This document shows, piece by piece, positions 47,563-59,385 of a stretch of DNA of 64,000 bases (position 1 is the first letter of the stretch; every line of letters starts with the position of its first letter). Source of the stretch: Aedes albopictus (taxonomy: Eukaryota > Arthropoda > Insecta > Diptera > Culicidae). A program made the translations under genes and the position numbers. The notes under the pieces were generated by a model. It ran no database searches. It was not told where the DNA came from and worked only from the letters and a program-made list of their open reading frames with translations. The stretch is taken from NCBI RefSeq assembly GCF_035046485.1, contig NW_026917332.1, positions 37,942 through 101,941 on the forward strand, written 5' to 3'.

Positions 47563-49990
47563 TGTTGAGATTTTGTTGACTATATTTCCAGGATTCTGTT
47601 GAAAACCTTTCAAGAATTCCGATGAATCCTTTCCGACTGGAAAGGGTTATGACCAGATTCCCGAAAGGATTCCGACCAGATTCCCGAAAGGATGCTGACA
47701 AGATTCTCGAAAAAATTCTGACCAGATTCCCGAAAGTATTCTGACCAGAATCCCGAAAGGATTCTGACCAGAATCTCGAAAGGATTCTGACCAGAATCCC
47801 GAATGAATTCTGACCAGAATCCCGAAAGGATTCTGACCAGACTCCCGAAAGGATTCTGACCAGAATCCCGAAAGGATTCTGACCAGAATCCCGAAAGGAT
47901 TCTGACCAGAATCCCGAAAGGATTCTGACGAGAGTCCTGAAATGACGCTGACTAGAATCCTGAAAGAATTCAGACGAGAATTCCAAGAGGATTCTGACGA
48001 GAATCCCGAAAGGATTCTGACCAGAATCCCGAAAGGATTCTGACCAGAATCCCGAAAGGATTCTGACCAGATTTCCGAAAGGATTCTGATCAGAATCTTG
48101 AAAGGATTCTGACCAGAATTCCGAAAGGATTCTGACCAGAATCCCGAAAGAATTCTGACCAGAATCCCGAAAGAATTCTGACCAGAATCCCGAAAGGATT
48201 CTGACCAGAATCCCGAAAGGATTCTGACCAGAATCCCGAAAGGATTCTGACCAGAATCCCGAAAGGATTCTGACCAGAATCCCGAAAGGATTCTGACCAG
48301 AATCCCGAAAGGATTCTGACCAGAATCCCGAAAGGATTCTGACCAGAATCCCGAAAGGATTCTGACCAGAATCCCGAAAGGATTCTGACCAGAATCCCGA
48401 AAGGATTCTGACCAGAATCCCGAAAGGATTCTGACCAGAAAAGATTCTGACCAGAATCCCGAAAGGATTCTGACCAGAATCCCGAAAGGATTCTGACCAG
48501 AATCCCGAAAGGATTCTGACCAGAATCCCGAAAGGATTCTGACGAGAGTCCTGAAATGACGCTGACTAGAATCCTGAAAGAATTCAGACGAGAATTCCAA
48601 GAGGATTCTGACGAGAATCCCGAAAGGATTCTGACCAGAATCCCGAAAGGATTCTGACCAGAATCCCGAAAGGATTCTGACCAGATTTCCGAAAGGATTC
48701 TGATCAGAATCTTGAAAGGATTCTGACCAGAATTCCGAAAGAATTCTGACCAGAATCCCGAAAGGATTCTGACCAGAATCCCGAAAGGATTCTGACCAGA
48801 ATCCCGAAAGGATTCTGACCAGAATCCCGAAAGGATTCTGACCAGAATCCCGAAAGGATTCTGACCAGAATCCCGAAAGGATTCTGACCAGAATCCCGAA
48901 AGGATTCTGACCAGAATCCCGAAAGGATTCTGACCAGAATCCCGAAAGGATTCTGACCAGAATCCCGAAAGGATTCTGACCAGAATCCCGAAAGGATTCT
49001 GACCAGAATCCCGAAAGGATTCTGACCAGAATCCCGAAAGGATTCTGACCAGAATCCCGAAAGGATTCTGACCAGAATCCCGAAAGGATTCTGACCAGAA
49101 TCCCGAAAGGATTCTGACCAGAATCCCGAAAGGATTCTGACCAGAATCCCGAAAGGATTCTGACCAGAATCCCGTAAGGATTCTGACCAGAATCCCGAAA
49201 GGATTCTGACCAGAATCCCGAAAGGATTCTGACCAGAATCCCGAAAGGATTCTGACCAGAATCCCGTAAGGATTCTGACCAGAATCCCGTAAGGATTCTG
49301 ACCAGAATCCCGTAAGGATTCTGACCAGAATCCCGTAAGGATTCTGACCAGAATCCCGAAAGGATTCTGACCGGAATCCCGAAAGGATTCTGACCAGAAT
49401 CCCGAAAGGATTCTGACCGGAATCCCGAAAGGATTCTGACCAGAATCCCGAAAGGATTCTGACCAGAATCCCGAAAGGATTCTGACCAGAATCCCGAAAG
49501 GATTCTGACCAGAATCCCGAAAGGATTCTGACCAGAATCCCGAAAGCATCCTGACCAGAATCCCGAAAGGATTCTGACCAATAGAATTTCGAAAGGATTC
49601 TAACGAGAATCCCGGAAGGATTCTGAAGACAATCCTGGAAGGATTCTGTCGAGAATCCTAGAAGGATTATGACGAGAACTCAGTGAGGATTCTGACCAGA
49701 TTTTTGTGAGCATTCTGACCAGAATCCTGAGAGGATTTTAATGAGAATCTTGAGAGGATTCCGATGAGAATCCTGGATGGAATCTGATGATAATACTGAG
49801 AGGATTCTGACGAGAATCCTGAGAGGATTCTGACGAGAATCCTAAGAGGATCCTTTCGAGAATCATGGGAGGATTCTGACGAGACTACTGGGAGAATTCT
49901 GACGAGAATCCTGAGAAGATTCAGACGAGAAACCTGAGAAAATCCTGAGAAGAATCTGATAATTATACTGAGAGGATTCTGATGAAAATT
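47563..49990 (+). repeat. 23-bp palindromic minisatellite, array K (loop GACC, linker CGAAA)
   Basis: About 104 units with arms GGATTCT and AGAATCC, loop GACC and linker CGAAA; a CGTAA linker marks a block at 49170-49345. The right end (49600-49990) shifts to loops GACG and GATG with TGAGA or TGGAA linkers and is decayed. One shortened 16-base unit (GACCAGAAAAGATTCT) lies near 48435. A segment of about 200 bases is duplicated at a 614-base offset. The minus strand lacks stops, giving a 644-codon artefact frame. Confidence 0.97.
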
Positions 49991-50795
49991 AGGAAAGGTT
50001 TCAGAGAAGATTCTGTGAAAAAAACTAAATATGTGGAAAAATCGAAAGAATGTGTATTTTTTCGCCGCATGTTCGAATTGTTCCAAGATGAGAATTTAAG
50101 AATAAGTAGCACCGATTCTCCTGCAAATTACCCATATATATATAGGACATTTCAAGGACAATTAATCCAATGTTATTCTCATTTTCTACCACAAAAAATC
50201 CGCTCGGAGAAAATCATCATCCTGAGTCAATTAAAAATTCATGAATGGTTACGTCTCCAACAACTCCGACAACCTCCGATTCCATAAGGGCACGGCCAAT
50301 TAAACATTCAAAAGCGCATGCAAATTGAGTCAGCAGCCGTAGTCCTTTATGATCCCATCCCATCATCGTCCGGCCTCCTTTCTTAATTAGATATGCCACT
50401 ACCACAGACAGGAATTTCCAAATCCGAAACAAACCGGATGTTTTCCCAATGAGGTCTGAGGTCTGAGCTGAGGTCTCAGGATGAGCGAGCAGCCGAGCCT
50501 CTATTACATGGTTTGGTAAATTTTTAATCGCTCTTCTGGAGCCATCGCAGTACATTGAGTGTCTGAACTGGTTCGGTTGAAATTGTTAAAAAGTTCCGTC
50601 CTTTGACGCCCTTTCGAACGACAACTCGGGGATGTGAATTATTGAACGTGTGTATCGTGTAAGGGCTGCTTCTTGGCATCAGCCAGTGACAAACCCTTGA
50701 AAGGAGAGGGCTGTTTTTAAGATGATGTTTTCCCATAAATTTAACGACTCATGTGAGCGCGTGTTAATAAAAGTTTGTGATGTTTTTCTTTTCAG
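49991..50795. other. Spacer right of array K
   Basis: Single-copy-looking. It contains a TATATATATAGG patch near 50145 and a local GAGGTCTGAGGTCTGAGCTGAGGTCTCAGG tandem at about 50451-50480. The 101- and 112-codon antisense frames have no domain. Confidence 0.5.
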
Positions 50796-50835
50796 CGCCG
50801 TACCGGGAATGGGAGGACTTTACGGCTTTTGTCAA
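50796..50835 (+). CDS. Candidate 40-base coding exon, unknown gene
   Basis: A strong acceptor, GATGTTTTTCTTTTCAG (AG at 50794-50795), precedes 40 bases followed by GTGAGT. Two frames are open: AVPGMGGLYGFCQ, which fits phase 2 after the 9966 candidate and ends exactly on a codon boundary, and PYREWEDFTAFV. Neither peptide is long enough to identify a family. The acceptor is among the best on the plus strand of the spacers. Being only 40 bases, it needs transcript evidence. Confidence 0.28.
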
Positions 50836-51005
50836 GTGAGTTGAACATAGCTTTTCTGAAACGAGTTCAACAAGCGAATCTAAATATGATTGAGAATAAA
50901 TTTAGGTACAAGAGCAGTTTAGTAAAAAAATCAAAGTTGCGTGTTAAGATCCGTAAGAGACACTGAAGCTGTTGGCAACATGTCACAAAGCAGTTGTAGT
51001 TGATT
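50836..51005. other. Spacer after the candidate exon
   Basis: AT-rich sequence without a recognised feature. Confidence 0.5.
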
Positions 51006-51440
51006 GCAGCAACCCCAGAATATTGTCACTTATGCGATTGCATATTTTTTTTTGGATTTCAGATCAACACACTCGGATATTGATGGGACTGCTGAACTAA
51101 GCCAGGCTCATTTGTTGACCAATAAAGGACAGATATCCAAAACCTTCACATAGATCTCGGTCTACATGTTATCTGAAAAGCTAACTCAGGTTATAAAAAC
51201 TTTTAAATCCAAAGAATTACCTCAGCTATCCAAAGTCTTGTCCAAAAGTATATCTGGACAACAAGTGATACCAAATTTGCGAAATGGCCGTAGATTCGCG
51301 TAGCAACCCCAGAGCACTACCGAGAATGCTCCGCAATCAAAAAATTCAGCTTTTATTGCAATATGACCAAAATTGATGGGACTGCTCGTCAAATCCAAGC
51401 TCTTTCGTAGGCTTACGACCGTCCAAAATTGAAATTTCCT
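51006..51440 (+). repeat. Diverged direct duplication, offset about 293 bp
   Basis: Copy 1 (about 51006-51150) and copy 2 (about 51300-51440) share GCAACCCCAGA (51009 and 51303), ATTGATGGGACTGCT (51079-51093 and 51372-51386), CCA(G/A)GCTC followed by TTTGTTG or TTTCGTAGG, and a GACC...TCCAAAA stretch. Each copy is about 140 bases. The rest of each period is not obviously alike. It may be a tandem duplication or two fragments of a dispersed element. Confidence 0.7.
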
Positions 51441-51810
51441 TCACGGACCCCGGCCCAGCTCTGGACAGCGAACAGAACCAATTTTCGACGTAAATCTCCC
51501 GATCCCGAACAGATTACATGCCTAAATCCAACTTTAAACGAAGGATAAGACACCCATGGCAAAGCACGACCATCAGGTACCCAACTGCCAGCCGGCCACA
51601 ACACCGTCATCATCCCGCCGCCTCGTTACTCCATTATTCCAGTAAATTTCAATTCTTACCACTCGGCTCGCAAGGCAAACACGGCACGGAAGAGACGACC
51701 GGCTGACAAAAGCGCGAGTGTTTCTTTTGATAAACTTACACCAGCCTTATTTATGGCTGCCATCCGAGCCACCCCTTGTATCCTGTCGTCCTGGTGCTCT
51801 AGGCTGCTTG
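51441..51810. other. Spacer before ratchet site 2
   Basis: GC-balanced, single-copy-looking sequence with 62-66 codon frames on both strands and no recognisable domain. Confidence 0.5.
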
Positions 51811-51845
51811 CTTACCTGTGTAAAGAAAAGAGATGAGGAAAAAAT
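51811..51845 (-). other. Candidate recursive splice (ratchet) site 2
   Basis: On the minus strand a long pyrimidine tract (51844 down to 51821, with CCTCATCTCTTTTCTTT) ends in ACACAG and joins directly to GTAAGC; the junction lies between 51816 and 51815. The form is the same as at 24654, on the same strand, about 27.2 kb away. Acceptor and donor consensus are both strong. The next GT-AG pairing and the host gene are not visible. The role is inferred from sequence form only. Confidence 0.45.
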
Positions 51846-53014
51846 CGCGTTAATAATAATTTACAATGCCTAAGTCGCGGAAAAAGATGAGAAGGGGCAC
51901 GCAAGCGTTAGAGAGGACCCAGATTTTTTCCTCCAAAAGGGGCGCGAAAGGGACCGTCTTTGAGATTAGGAAAAAAATCGAAACATAAAGCGAAGAAACT
52001 CTTGAAGCTGCGGGCCTGCCCTGATTCTTCGGGCGATGAAGATGATGGCAGGCGAAAATTGTTTTCCATAATGTAATGCTCCGGATAAAAAAAAAAGAAA
52101 GTTTTCTCCCCGGCTCCACTTTCGAATACAAAGCAAAACAAGAAATTTAATTTCAAATTGTTCCGTTTTATGAAATATTAAAATACTTTCGCGAAAGATT
52201 GGTGTCTTTCCAGTGTCTTTCAGTGTCTCGAAAGGAAACGACATCGCGAAGCACAACTCTCGCCGCTTTAAACAGCGACGATACATGCCTGCTCCGATGC
52301 GGGAAGGAAATTGGAATACTTTTGAGTTCAGCTGTTCATTTTTCGGAGCAAGATGAAATCCGTGGCATTTATGACTTATTGTCATCATTTTGACGAAACG
52401 GATGCAGAGCCAAGCCAAACGCTGCTGGAATGGGGAAGCCCTCCCATTTCAAACGAGAACATAGCAATGAATGCTAATATGAGGCAGAATTCGGAATGCT
52501 TGGAACTGTAAAAAGATTTCAGCAATAGAATTGGAAAATAAGCTTTGCCATGCTTGGTGTAACTGACAAGGTATGTCACAGAGTGATTTCAATGAGACAA
52601 AAAGGCTTATGAATGAGTGAAACGAACTGTGAAGCTTCACTCAATGTCTAATAAAACATCACCCAGCCCACGAACAAGGGGCGGGGAAATTACAAGTCAG
52701 GATTTCTTGGATTCTGACTGATTGTGATTAGGAATTTAAGAGAGTTAAAAAATAGCTGTTTCAGTATTTGCGTTATAATTTAGAAACAAAAAAAAACGGC
52801 AGGCTACAATGGGCTGGACATTTTCTGTAATCATATCAGGATATGACATTTAGTTGGCTGAGAACAATATATGTTCTTGAAAGTTTCCTAATTTGAATAT
52901 GTTTGCATAAAAAAACAAACAACAAGAATAAAAAAATGCACGGCAAACCACCATAGGCTGGTCATAATAAGTTTGAATACTACATCCCAGATTAAGTCTA
53001 CAGAAACCTAACAA
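51846..53014. other. Spacer between ratchet site 2 and array L
   Basis: Contains a short tandem GTGTCTTTCCAGTGTCTTTC at about 52201-52221, several A-runs (52086, 52788, 52910) and weak arm-like remnants near 52700. Frames up to 150 codons (51966-52418, -) overlap others and show no domain. Confidence 0.5.
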
Positions 53015-56000
53015 AATTCTCCAGCGAATCCTAAAAACATTATCCTCAGAATCCTGAAAAAAAAATCTGCTCAGAATCTTGAGAGGGTTCTGCTTAGAAT
53101 TATGAGAGGATTCTCCACAGAATCCTGGGAGGATTCTCCACAGAATCCTGGGAGGATTCTCCACAGAATCCTGGAAGGATTCTCCACAGAATCCTGAGAG
53201 GATTCTCCACAGAATCCTGAGAGGATTCTCCACAGAATCCTGAGAGGATTCTCCACAGAATCCTGAGAGGATTCTCCACAGAATCATGAGAGGATTCTCC
53301 ACAGAATCATGAGAGGATTCTCCACAGAATCCTGAGAGGATTTTCCACAGAATCCTGAGAGGATTCTCCACAGAATCCTGAAAGGATTCTCCACAGAATC
53401 CTGAAAGGATTCTCCACAGAATCCTGAAAGGATTCTCCACAGAATCCTGAAAGGATTCTCCACAGAATCCTGAAAGGATTCTCCACAGAATCCTGAAAGG
53501 ATTCTCCACAGAATCCTGAAAGGATTCTCCACAGAATCCTGAAAGGATTCTGCACAGAATCCTGAAAGGATTCTCCACAGAATCCTGAAAGGATTCTCCA
53601 CAGAATCCTGAAAGGATTCTCCACAGAATCCTGAAAGGATTCTCCACAGAATCCTGAAAGGATTCTCCACAGAATCCTGAAAGGATTCTCCACAGAATCC
53701 TGAAAGGATTCTCCACAGAATCCTGAAAGGATTCTCCACAGAATCCTGAAAGGATTCTCCACAGAATCCTGAAAGGATTCTCCACAGAATCCTGAAAGGA
53801 TTCTCCACAGAATCCTGAAAGGATTCTCCACAGAATCCTGAAAGGATTCTCCACAGAATCCTGAAAGGATTCTCCACAGAATCCTGAAAGGATTCTCCAC
53901 AGAATCCTGAAAGGATTCTCCACAGAATCCTGAAAGGATTCTCCACAGAATCCTGAAAGGATTCTCCACAGAATCCTGAAAGGATTCTCCACAGAATCCT
54001 GAAAGGATTCTCCACAGAATCCTGAAAGGATTCTCCACAGAATCCTGAAAGGATTCTCCACAGAATCCTGAAAGGATTCTCCACAGAATCCTGAAAGGAT
54101 TCTCCACAGAATCCTGAAAGGATTCTCCACAGAATCCTGAAAGGATTCTCCACAGAATCCTGAAAGGATTCTCCACAGAATCCTGAAAGGATTCTCCACA
54201 GAATCCTGAAAGGATTCTCCACAGAATCCTGAAAGGATTCTCCACAGAATCCTGAAAGGATTCTCCACAGAATCCTGAAAGGATTCTCCACAGAATCCTG
54301 AAAGTATTCTCCTCAGAATCCTGAAAGGATTCTCCACAGAATCCTGTAAGGATTCTCCTCAGAATCCTGAAAGGATTCTCCTCAGAATCCTGAAAGGATT
54401 CTCCTCAGAATCCTGAAAGGATTCTCCTCAGAATCCTGAAAGGATTCTCCACAGAATCCTGAAAGGATTCTCCACAGAATCCTGAAAGGATTCTCCACAG
54501 AATCCTGAAAGGATTCTCCACAGAATCCTGAAAGGATTCTCCACAGAATCCTGAAAGGATTCTCCACAGAATCCTGAAAGGATTCTCCACAGAATCCTGA
54601 AAGGATTCTCCACAGAATCCTGAAAGGATTCTCCACAGAATCCTGAAAGGATTCTCCACAGAATCCTGAAAGGATTCTCCACAGAATCCTGAAAGGATTC
54701 TCCACAGAATCCTGAAAGGATTCTCCACAGAATCCTGAAAGGATTCTCCACAGAATCCTGAAAGGATTCTCCACAGAATCCTGAAAGGATTCTCCACAGA
54801 ATCCTGAAAGGATTCTCCACAGAATCCTGAAAGGATTCTCCACAGAATCCTGAAAGGATTCTCCACAGAATCCTGAAAGGATTCTCCACAGAATCCTGAA
54901 AGGATTCTCCACAGAATCCTGAAAGGATTCTCCACAGAATCCTGAAAGGATTCTCCACAGAATCCTGAAAGGATTCTCCACAGAATCCTGAAAGGATTCT
55001 CCACAGAATCCTGAAAGGATTCTCCACAGAATCCTGAAAGGATTCTCCACAGAATCCTGAAAGGATTCTCCACAGAATCCTGAAAGGATTCTCCACAGAA
55101 TCCTGAAAGGATTCTCCACAGAATCCTGAAAGGATTCTCCACAGAATCCTGAAAGGATTCTCCACAGAATCCTGAAAGGATTCTCCACAGAATCCTGAAA
55201 GGATTCTCCACAGAATCCTGAAAGGATTCTCCACAGAATCCTGAAAGGATTCTCCACAGAATCCTGAAAGGATTCTCCACAGAATCCTGAAAAGATTCTC
55301 CACAGAATCCTGGGAGGATTCTCCACAGAATCCTGAAAGGATTCTCCACAGAATCCGGAGAGGATTCTCCACAGAATCCGGAGAGGATTCTCCACAGAAT
55401 CCGGAGAGGATTCTCCACAGAATCCGGAGAGGATTCTCCACAGAATCCGGAGAGGATTCTCCACAGAATCCGGAGAGGATTCTCCACAGAATCCGGAGAG
55501 GATTCTCCACAGAATCCGGAGAGGATTCTCCACAGAATCCGGAGAGGATTCTCCACAGAATCCGGAGAGGATTCTCCACAGAATCCGGAGAGGATTCTCC
55601 ACAGAATCCGGAGAGGATTCTCCACAGAATCCGGAGAGGATTCTCCACAGAATCCGGAGAGGATTCTCCACAGAATCCGGAGAGGATTCTCCACAGAATC
55701 CGGAGAGGATTCTCCACAGAATCCGGAGAGGATTCTCCACAGAATCCGGAGAGGATTCTCCACAGAATCCGGAGAGGATTCTCCACAGAATCCGGAGAGG
55801 ATTCTCCACAGAATCCGGAGAGGATTCTCCACAGAATCCGGAGAGGATTCTCCACAGAATCCGGAGAGGATTCTCCACAGAATCCGGAGAGGATTCTCCA
55901 CAGAATCCGGAGAGGATTCTCCACAGAATCCGGAGAGGATTCTCCACAGAATCCGAAGAGGATTCTCCACAGAATCCGGAGAGGATTCTCCACAGAACCC

Positions 56001-59000
56001 GGAGAGGATTCTCCACAAAATCCGGAGAGGATCCTCCACAGAATCCGGAGAGGATTCTCCACAGAATCCGGAGAGGATTCTCCACAGAATCCTTAAAGGA
56101 TTCTCCACAGAATCCTAAGAGAAATCATCACAAAATCCTGAGAGGTTTCTTCACAGAATCCTGAGAGGTTTCTTCACAGAATCCTGAGAGGTTTCTCCAC
56201 AGGATCCTGAGAGGATTCTCCACAGAATCCTGAGAGGATTCCCCACATAATCCTGAGAGGATTCTCCGCAGAATTCTGAGAGGATTCTCTACAGAATCCT
56301 GAGAGGATTCTCCACAGAATCCTGAGATGATTTTCCACAGAATCCTGAGATGGTTCTCCACAGTATCCTGAGAGGATTCTCCACAGAATCCTGAGAGGAT
56401 TTTCTACAGAATCCTGAAAGGATTTTCCACAGAATCATGAGAGGATTCTCCACAGAATCATGATAGGATTCTCCACAAAATCCGGAGAGGATTCTCCACA
56501 GAATCCGAAGAGGATTCTCCACTTAATCCTGAGAGGATTTTACACAGAATCCGGAGAGGATTCTACACAGAATCCGGAGAGGATTCTCCACAGAATCCGG
56601 AGAGGATTCTCCACAGAATCCGTAGAGGATTCTCCACAGAATCCGGAGAGGATTCTCCACAGAATCCGGAGAGGATTCTCAACAGAATCCGGAGAGGACT
56701 CTCAACAGAATCCGGAGAGGATTCTCAACAAAATCCGGAGAGGATTTTCCACAGAATCCGGAGAGGATTCTCCACAGAATCCGGAGAGGATTCTCCACAG
56801 AATCCGGAGAGGATTCTCCACAGAATCCGGAGAGAATTCTCTACAAAATCCGAAGAGGATTCTCTACAAAATCCGGAAAGAATTTTCTACAGAATCCGGA
56901 GAGGATTCTCCACAGAATCCTGAGAGGATTCTCCACAGAATCCAAAGAGGATTCTCCACAGAATCCTGGGAGAATTCTTCACAGAATCCGGAGAGGATTC
57001 TCCACAGAATCCTAAGAGAATTCTCCACAGAATCCGAAGAGGATTCTCCACAGAATCCGGAGAGGATTCTCCACAGAATCCGGAGAGGATTCTCCACAGA
57101 ATCCGGAGAGGATTCTCCACAGAATCCGGAGAGGATTCTCCACAGAATCCGGAGAGGATTCTCCACAGAATCCGGAGGATTCTCCACAGAATCCGAAGAG
57201 GATTCTCCACAGAATCCGGAGAGGATTCTCCACAGAACCCGGAGAGGATTCTCCACAAAATCCGGAGAGGATCCTCCACAGAATCCGGAGAGGATTCTCC
57301 ACAGAATCCGGAGAGGATTCTCCACAGAATCCTTAAAGGATTCTCCACAGAATCCGGAGAGGATTCTCAACAGAATCCGGAGAGGACTCTCCACAGAATC
57401 CGGAGAGGATTCTCCACAGAATCCGGAGAGGATTCTCCACAGAATCCGGAGAGGATTCTCCACAGAATCCGGAGAGGATTCTCCACAGAATCCGGAGAGG
57501 ATTCTCCACAGAATCCGGAGAGGATTCTCCACAGAATCCGGAGAGGATTCTCCACAGAATCCGGAGAGGATTCTCCACAGAATCCGGAGAGGATTCTCCA
57601 CAGAATCCGGAGAGGATTCTCTACAGAATCCGGAGAGGATTCTCCACAGAATCCGGAGAGGATTCTCCACAGAATCCGGAGAGGATTCTCCACAGAATCC
57701 GGAGAGGATTCTCCACAGAATCCGGAGAGGATTCTCCACAGAATTCGGAGAGGATTCTCCACAGAATCCGGAGAGGATTCTCCACAGAATCCGGAGAGGA
57801 TTCTCCACAGAATCCGAAGAGGATTCTCCACAGAATCCGGAGAGGATTCTCCACAGAACCCGGAGAGGATTCTCCACAGAATCCGGAGAGGATTCTCCAC
57901 AGAATCCGTAGAGGATTCTCCACAGAATCCGGAGAGGATTCTCCACAGAATCCGGAGAGGATTCTCAACAGAATCCGGAGAGGACTCTCAACAGAATCCG
58001 GAGAGGATTCTCAACAAAATCCGGAGAGGATTTTCCACAGAATCCGGAGAGGATTCTCCACAGAATCCGGAGAGGATTCTCCACAGAATCCGGAGAGAAT
58101 TCTCTACAAAATCCGAAGAGGATTCTCTACAAAATCTGGAAAGAATTTTCTACAGAATCCGGAGAGGATTCTCCACAGAATCCGGAGAGGATTCTCCACA
58201 GAATCCTGAGAGGATTCTCCACAGAATCCAAAGAGGATTCTCCACAGAATCCTGGGAGAATTCTTCACAGAATCCGGAGAGGATTTTCCACAGAATCCTG
58301 AGATGGTTCTCCACAGTATCCTGAGAGGATTCTCCACAGAATCCTGAGAGGATTTTCTACAGAATCCTGAAAGGATTTTCCACAGAATCATGAGAGGATT
58401 CTCCACAGAATCATGATAGGATTCTCCACAAAATCCGGAGAGGATTCTCCACAGAATCCGAAGAGGATTCTCCACTTAATCCTGAGAGGATTTTACACAG
58501 AATCCGGAGAGGATTCTCCACAGAATCCGGAGAGGATTCTCCACAGAATCCGGAGAGGATTCTCCACAGAATCCGTAGAGGATTCTCCACAGAATCCGGA
58601 GAGGATTCTCCACAGAATCCGGAGAGGATTCTCCACAGAATCCGGAGAGGATTCTCCACAGATTCCGGAGAGGATTCTCAACAGAATCCGGAGAGGACTC
58701 TCAACAGAATCCGGAGAGGATTCTCAACAAAATCCGGAGAGGATTTTCCACAGAATCCGGAGAGGATTCTCCACAGAATCCGGAGAGGATTCTCCACAGA
58801 ATCCGGAGAGAATTCTCTACAAAATCCGAAGAGGATTCTCTACAAAATCCGGAAAGAATTTTCTACAGAATCCGGAGAGGATTCTCCACAGAATCCGGAG
58901 AGGATTCTCCACAGAATCCTGAGAGGATTCTCCACAGAATCCAAAGAAGATTCTCCACAGAATCCTGGGAGAATTCTTCACAGAATCCGGAGAGGATTCT

Positions 59001-59385
59001 CCACAGAATCCTAAGAGAATTCTCCACAGAATCCGAAGAGTATTCTTCACAGAATCCGGAGAGGATTCTCCACAGAATCCAGAAAGGATTCTCCACATAA
59101 TTCAGAAAGGATTCTCCACAGAATCCGGAGAGGATTCTCCACAGAATCCGGAGAGGATTCTCCACAGAATCCTGAGAGGATTCTCCACAGAATCTGGAGA
59201 GGATTCTGCACAGAATCCGGAGAGGATTTACCACAGAATCCGGAGAGGATTCTCCACAGAATCCGGAGAAGATTCTCCACAGAATCCGGAGAGCATTCTC
59301 CACAGAATCCGGAGAAAATTCTCCACAGAATCCGGAGAAAATTCTCCACAGAATCCCGATGGGATTCGCTTCAGAATCCTGAAAC
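53015..59385 (+). repeat. 23-bp palindromic minisatellite, array L (6.4 kb, loop CCAC, higher-order structure)
   Basis: About 275 units with arms GGATTCT and AGAATCC and loop CCAC throughout, divided by linker: TGGGA then TGAGA to about 53355; TGAAA at 53360-55310 with a short CCTC-loop block at 54310-54430; CGGAG (in ATCCGGAGAGG) at 55340-56080; mixed TGAGA at 56090-56460; then CGGAG with marker variants to 59360. Marker units repeat at offsets of 713, 1286 and 1953 bases. The CGGAG unit has no stop in any frame, giving plus- and minus-strand frames of up to 567 codons that are not proteins. Confidence 0.98.

Noticed and set aside
51966..52418. 150-codon minus-strand frame beside ratchet site 2
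   Set aside because: Overlapped by three other frames, with biased composition from A/T runs and no recognisable domain or exon signals.
53284..58922. Many 100-567 codon frames in array L on both strands
   Set aside because: Same tandem-repeat artefact; frames overlap in all registers.
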